Shown here: positions 60,188 through 64,000 of the stretch, piece by piece
Layout of the letters: each line of letters opens with the position of its first letter
Numbering within the stretch: position 1 is the stretch's first letter
From: Streptomyces specialis
Lineage (GTDB): Bacteria; Actinomycetota; Actinomycetes; Streptomycetales; Streptomycetaceae
Assembly (NCBI RefSeq): GCF_001493375.1
Contig: NZ_LN929896.1
Coordinates: 262,299-326,298, forward strand
Direction: 5' to 3'
DNA: 64,000 nucleotides
The notes under the pieces: generated by a model
Database searches by the model: none
What the model saw: the letters and a program-made list of their open reading frames with translations, nothing else
Told to the model about the DNA's origin: nothing
Made by a program: the position numbers and the translations under genes

Positions 60188-62305
60188 TCAGGTGTCGATG
60201 CGGGAACGGTCCAGCGTGGCCGCCGCGTTGGCGATGAACTCGCGGCGCGGCGCGACCTCGTTCCCCATCAGGAGGCTGAACGCCTCCTCCGCCGCGTCCA
60301 GGTCGCTGATGTTGATCCGGCGGAGCGTGCGCTTGCGCGGGTCCATCGTGGTCTCCGCGAGCTGGTCGGCGTCCATCTCGCCCAGGCCCTTGTACCGCTG
60401 GATCGAGTCCTTGTACCGGACGCCCCGGCGGTCCAGGTCCTGCAACGTCTCCCGCAGCTCATTGTCCGAGTAGGTGTACAGGTACTTGTCCTGGCCCTTG
60501 CGCGGGTTGCTCAGCTCGATGCGGTGCAGCGGCGGGACGGCCGAGAAGACCCGGCCCTGCTCGACCATGGGCCGCATGTACCGCTGGAAGAGCGTCAGCA
60601 GCAGGCAGCGGATGTGCGCGCCGTCCACGTCGGCGTCGGCCAGGAAGATCACCCGGCCGTAACGCGCCTGGTCGATGTCGAAGGTCCGCCCGGACCCGGC
60701 TCCTATCACCTGGATGATGGCGCCGCACTCGGCGTTCTTCAGCATGTCGGCGACCGACGACTTCTGGACGTTGAGGATCTTGCCGCGGATCGGCAGCAGC
60801 GCCTGGAACTCCGAGTTCCGCGCGAGCTTGGCCGTGCCCAGGGCGCTGTCGCCCTCCACGATGAACAGCTCGCTGCGCTCCACCTCGTCGCTGCGGCAGT
60901 CGGCGAGCTTCGCCGGCAGCGCGGAGGACTCCAGGGCCGTCTTGCGCCGCTGGGCCTCCTTGTGCTGCCGGGCGGCGATCCGGGTCCTGGCCGCCGCCAC
61001 GATCTTCTCCAGGACCGCGCGGGCCTGCTGCTTGGCGTCGCGCTTGGTGGAGGTCAGGAAGCCCTTCAGCTCCTTGGCCACCACGGCGGCCACGATCCGG
61101 GAGGCGGCCGAGGTGCCGAGCACCTCCTTGGTCTGCCCCTCGAACTGCGGCTCGGCCAGCCGGACCGTCACCACGGCCGTCAGCCCCTCCAGGGCGTCGT
61201 CCTTGGAGACGTCCTCCTCGGCCACCCGCAGCAGCTTGGTGGCGCGCAGCACCTCGTTGACGGTCGTCCGGACCGCGCGCTCGAAGCCCGCGACGTGGGT
61301 GCCGCCCTTGGGGGTGGCGATGATGTTGACGAAGGACTTCAGGGTGGTGTCGTACCCGGTGCCCCAGCGCAGGGCCACGTCCACGTGGAGATCGCGCCTG
61401 ACCTCGGTGGGGATCATGTGGCCCCGGTCGTCCAGGACGGGGACGGTCTCCTTGAAGCTGCCCTCCCCCTGGAACCGGAGCACGTCGGAGACGGGCTTGT
61501 CGGGCGCCAGGTACTCGCAGAACTCGCTGATGCCGCCGTCGTACCGGAAGACCTCCTCGGTCGGCTCGGCGCCGTCCAGCCCCCGCCCGTCGCGCACGAC
61601 GATGGTCAGCCCGGGGACCAGGAAGGCCGTCTGGCGGGCGCGGGCGTACAGGGTCTCCAGGGAGAGCTTCGCGTCCCGGAGGAAGATCTGCCGGTCCGCC
61701 CAGTACCGGACCCGGGTGCCGGTGCGGTTCCTGGGGATCTTCCTGGTGTCGCGCAGGCCCCCGGCCGGGTCGAACGGGGCGTCGGGGCCGGACTCGGTGA
61801 AGATGCCGGGCGTGCCGCGCCGGAAGCTGATCACGTGGGTCCGGCCGCCGCGGTCCACCTCGACGTCGAGCCGGGAGGACAGCGCGTTGACCACGGAGGC
61901 GCCGACACCGTGCAGGCCGCCGGAGGCCGCGTAGGAGCCGCCGCCGAACTTGCCGCCCGCGTGGAGCTTGGTCATCACGACCTCGACGCCGGACAGGCCC
62001 GTCTTGGGCTCGATGTCGACGGGGATGCCCCGCCCGTTGTCCCGCACCTCCACCGAGCCGTCCTCGCCGAGCAGCACCTCGATGTGGTCGCAGTGGCCGC
62101 CGAGCGCCTCGTCGACGGCGTTGTCGATGATCTCCCACAGGCAGTGCATCAGGCCCCGGCTGTCCGTCGACCCGATGTACATCCCGGGGCGCTTGCGCAC
62201 CGCCTCCAGACCCTCCAGAACCAGCAGGTGCCGGGCGGTGTAGTTGCCCCCCGGGTCGGATCCGGTCAGCAGTGCGGCAGATGGCACGGACGTGTCGGCG
62301 GTCAC
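60188..62305 (-). CDS. parE: DNA topoisomerase IV subunit B
   Basis: This 705-residue protein is the ATPase subunit of topoisomerase IV. The GHKL ATP domain is at residues 40-260 (EIIDNAVDEALGGHCDHIEV, VEVRDNGRGIPVDIEPKTGL, YAASGGLHGVGASVVNALSS). The transducer follows, and the TOPRIM part is at about 475-600 (LFIVEGDSALGTAKLARNSE, VIFLADADVDGAHIRCLLLT). The C-terminal QRYKGLGEMDADQLAETTMD (about 630) is also conserved. The partner ParC is encoded 2 kb away on the other strand. The region upstream (62306-62733) holds the promoter. Confidence 0.95.
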   Translation of the reverse strand: MTADTSVPSAALLTGSDPGGNYTARHLLVLEGLEAVRKRPGMYIGSTDSRGLMHCLWEIIDNAVDEALGGHCDHIEVLLGEDGSVEVRDNGRGIPVDIEPKTGLSGVEVVMTKLHAGGKFGGGSYAASGGLHGVGASVVNALSSRLDVEVDRGGRTHVISFRRGTPGIFTESGPDAPFDPAGGLRDTRKIPRNRTGTRVRYWADRQIFLRDAKLSLETLYARARQTAFLVPGLTIVVRDGRGLDGAEPTEEVFRYDGGISEFCEYLAPDKPVSDVLRFQGEGSFKETVPVLDDRGHMIPTEVRRDLHVDVALRWGTGYDTTLKSFVNIIATPKGGTHVAGFERAVRTTVNEVLRATKLLRVAEEDVSKDDALEGLTAVVTVRLAEPQFEGQTKEVLGTSAASRIVAAVVAKELKGFLTSTKRDAKQQARAVLEKIVAAARTRIAARQHKEAQRRKTALESSALPAKLADCRSDEVERSELFIVEGDSALGTAKLARNSEFQALLPIRGKILNVQKSSVADMLKNAECGAIIQVIGAGSGRTFDIDQARYGRVIFLADADVDGAHIRCLLLTLFQRYMRPMVEQGRVFSAVPPLHRIELSNPRKGQDKYLYTYSDNELRETLQDLDRRGVRYKDSIQRYKGLGEMDADQLAETTMDPRKRTLRRINISDLDAAEEAFSLLMGNEVAPRREFIANAAATLDRSRIDT

Positions 62306-62733
62306 GCAGTTCGCTCCTCGCTGAATCCAGATCTGTGGCGTAGTGCCGCTCAGAGGGTACCGAGGCTCTGTAGAGCGGTTGTGCAGCTACCCGGGGAATG
62401 CCAGGGTAGCCCAGAGTCGTTCACGTGTTCGATGACTCGCATGGGTGACGCGCACGTCACGTTCCCTTCGAGGCATGAACCATTTAGGCTCCGGGCACGT
62501 CCTTCTGAACGGGAGGACCGACCCCGGGTACACCGAGGTAGCCGGAACAAAAAGACCAAGACAAGCGCTTACACCTACGATCCACCCGTAATCGGCTCAT
62601 TCGCCGCCAACCGGCAGCGTTCGGCCATCTCGGCAGAGACTTTTTCAGCGAGAAAGCCGCGAGCGGGAACGTTCTCGGCCTGGTTGGATGTTGTCCCTGG
62701 TACGACAGCTCGTCGAGCTAGAGAAGAGGCGAC
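62306..62733. other. Divergent promoter region of parE and the DUF7455 gene
   Basis: No gene was recognised in these 428 bp. A perfect 6-bp inverted repeat GTGACG-CGCA-CGTCAC lies at 62445-62460. The segment is less GC-rich than its neighbours near 62540-62660, as is usual for a strong promoter region. It presumably controls parE to the left and DUF7455 to the right. Confidence 0.4.
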
Positions 62734-62964
62734 GTGACTACTGTTCTGACCCCCGCGACCCCGCTGACGGCCGGGGACCGCTGCGACCGCTGTGGTGCCC
62801 AGGCGTATCTCCGCGTGGTCCTCGCCAACGGCGGTGAGCTCCTGTTCTGCGCCCACCACGGGCGCAAGTTCGAGCCGGAGCTCAAGAAGATCGCCGCGGA
62901 GATACAGGACGAGACGGAGAAGCTCACGGCGACTCCTGCGTCCGCACACAACGACGAACGCTGA
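62734..62964 (+). CDS. DUF7455 small cysteine protein
   Basis: This 76-residue protein starts VTTVLTPATPLTAGDRCDRC and reads GAQAYLRVVLANGGELLFCA then HHGRKFEPELKKIAAEIQDE. It has CDRC and a FCAHHG segment, so it can bind one zinc; this is the DUF7455 type. The GTG at 62734 follows GAAGAGG. In Streptomyces it lies close to the principal sigma factor and topoisomerase IV genes. Function is unknown. It ends in front of a terminator hairpin. Confidence 0.85.
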   Translation: MTTVLTPATPLTAGDRCDRCGAQAYLRVVLANGGELLFCAHHGRKFEPELKKIAAEIQDETEKLTATPASAHNDER

Positions 62965-62986
62965 TCCGGGCGTCTCTCGTCATCCA

Positions 62987-63976
62987 TCACCGACGGGCTC
63001 GTTCCGGCGCCTGAGCCGGACCGTGGGCGGTCACCCCAGATTCCTCCGGGGTGGCCGCCCTTTGCCCTTCCACGGCCTCGGCCGCGCGCAGCAGCTCGGC
63101 GACCGCCGCGCCGCGCGTGTAGACCCCGGGGAGGCCGGGCTCGCCGCAGCCCGCTCCCCAGGAGACGAGGCCGACCAGCCGCCCGCCGGCCACCAGAGGA
63201 CCGCCGCTGTCGCCCTGGCAGGCGTCCCGGCCCCCGCCCGGTGACGCGGCGCCCCCCATCGACTCCGGGTCGAGGCGGCTGCCCGCGGCGCCCACGGCCC
63301 CGCCGGGAGCCCCGGCACCGGCCGCTTCCGGCAGCTCCGCCTCGTACGCGTCCGCGCACGCCGCGTCGTCCAGGATCCGGACCCCCGCCGAATGGAGCCG
63401 CTCGGCGTAGCCGCCGTTCCCCGAGGTGTCCCCCCAGCCCAGGACGTCGGCGGGCGTACCCGGCGTGTAGGCGGGGTCGCCCCGGTCGGCCACCGCGATG
63501 GCGGTATGCGCCGGAAGAGGCTCGACGAGGGTGAGCACGGCGACGTCACCGGCGTGCGTCCGCTCGTCGTAGGCGGGGTTGATCCACATGTCCGCCACCG
63601 ACACCTCGCGCCCGTTCCCCGTGTTCAGGTCGTCACGCCCGGCGATCACCGCCAGGTCGCGCAGGTCCCCGGGCCCGCTGCCGGGGAGCGGCCGGGTCAG
63701 GCAGTGGGCGGCGGTCACCACCGTCCGGGGGCCGACGACCGCGCCGCCGCAGAACTGCCCCGAACGGGCGTCCCCGAACAGCTCCCGGCTGCCCAGCGCC
63801 ACCACCCACGGACTGCGGGCCACGGGAGCGGGCCGGCCGCCCACCACCGAGACACCGGCCGCGGCGGCCGTGGACGGCGACGCCGGGCCGGGCAGCGCGG
63901 GCCAGAGCAGCAGCGCGGCGGTGAGAACGGGCAGCAGAGCGGTGCGCGACGGCCGGGACGGATACGGATGACGCAT
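62987..63976 (-). CDS. Secreted trypsin-like serine protease
   Basis: This 329-residue protein starts MRHPYPSRPSRTALLPVLTA, a Sec signal peptide (cleavage probably near residue 40, AAAAG). The catalytic triad is present: His in VVTAAHCLTRPLP (about 91), Asp in HAGDVAVLTLVEPLP (about 143), and Ser in ACQGDSGGPLVAGG (about 257); the Asp in DACQGDSGG matches the trypsin-type specificity pocket. VVGG at the activation point (about 44) also fits the S1A family. The C-terminal 30 residues are an unusual extension. The 3' end overlaps a hairpin that serves as terminator for DUF7455 on the other strand. Confidence 0.9.
   Translation of the reverse strand: MRHPYPSRPSRTALLPVLTAALLLWPALPGPASPSTAAAAGVSVVGGRPAPVARSPWVVALGSRELFGDARSGQFCGGAVVGPRTVVTAAHCLTRPLPGSGPGDLRDLAVIAGRDDLNTGNGREVSVADMWINPAYDERTHAGDVAVLTLVEPLPAHTAIAVADRGDPAYTPGTPADVLGWGDTSGNGGYAERLHSAGVRILDDAACADAYEAELPEAAGAGAPGGAVGAAGSRLDPESMGGAASPGGGRDACQGDSGGPLVAGGRLVGLVSWGAGCGEPGLPGVYTRGAAVAELLRAAEAVEGQRAATPEESGVTAHGPAQAPERARR
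63025..63060 (+). terminator. Terminator after the DUF7455 gene, inside the 3' end of the protease gene
   Basis: GGGCGGTCACCCC pairs with GGGGTGGCCGCCC (one G-T pair) around a 10-base loop, followed by TTTGCCCTTCC. The T-run is on the plus strand, so it ends the DUF7455 transcript, although it lies inside the last codons of the convergent protease gene. Confidence 0.7.
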
Positions 63977-64000
63977 GCGGGCTCCTGGAACCGTACGGAA

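Noticed and set aside
60459..62138. Second minus-strand frame inside parE
   Set aside because: It is a shadow frame of the well-defined parE gene.

Overview
The window is very GC-rich, with almost every third codon position G or C, and its gene content points to Streptomyces or a close relative. Diagnostic genes are SepH, the CutR/CutS two-component system, coproporphyrin-type ferrochelatase with C-terminal cysteines, topoisomerase IV parC and parE, and many actinobacterial DUF families (DUF3099, DUF3159, DUF3710, DUF3093, DUF4193, DUF5998, DUF6343, DUF7455). From memory, the order from kdpDE through dut, cutRS, hemH, sepH, ptsH and parC to parE follows the conserved core of the S. coelicolor chromosome. 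No tRNA, rRNA, CRISPR array or intact mobile element was seen.

Layout. 0-4 kb: the tail of a polyprenyl synthetase (possibly a family 2 encapsulin cargo), an MpaB/DUF2236 oxygenase, an HTH-MurA fusion with its own palindromic operator, and small membrane proteins. 4-12.5 kb: an Nramp transporter, a PEP-mutase family enzyme, an arginine deiminase pathway (arcA, a DeoR/LacI-type regulator, ornithine carbamoyltransferase), chromate transporter and a secreted three-repeat beta-trefoil-like protein. 12.5-19.4 kb: isochorismatase, a TetR/MFS efflux pair with operator, hydrolases, homocysteine methyltransferase and an F420-type oxidoreductase. 19.7-22.6 kb: an AfsR-type regulator, badly damaged in this assembly. 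22.7-34.5 kb: an RNA methyltransferase, then a potassium block (KimA-like importer, two TrkA proteins, KdpDE) with DUF3159 and OB-fold proteins, then a helicase-associated-domain protein. 34.5-35.1 kb: a scar-like stretch with a degraded reading frame, a LacI-type operator and an IS-like end. 35-49 kb: housekeeping genes (dut, cutRS, hemH, sepH, sulfurtransferase, tdk and neighbours). 49-64 kb: an acyl-CoA synthetase/GNAT fusion, HPr, a GntR regulator, an M16 peptidase pair, parC, a CobW GTPase, an iron-box-controlled sucrase/ferredoxin-like protein, parE, DUF7455 and a secreted trypsin-like protease.

The most certain unusual observation is technical. At six places the sequence contains Illumina Nextera (Tn5) adapter sequence, including i7 and i5 index stretches, joining pieces of genes that should be continuous. 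A seventh place holds a 54-bp fold-back inverted repeat. These explain the broken Nramp transporter, arginine-cluster regulator, AfsR-type regulator, CutS kinase and acyl-CoA synthetase. They should not be read as natural pseudogenes, poly-G proteins or AT-rich islands. Biologically, the best leads are the HTH-MurA fusion with its operator, the Apd1-like bis-histidine iron-sulfur protein under a candidate iron box and divergent to a CobW GTPase, the damaged region with a LacI-type operator, and the clustered potassium genes.
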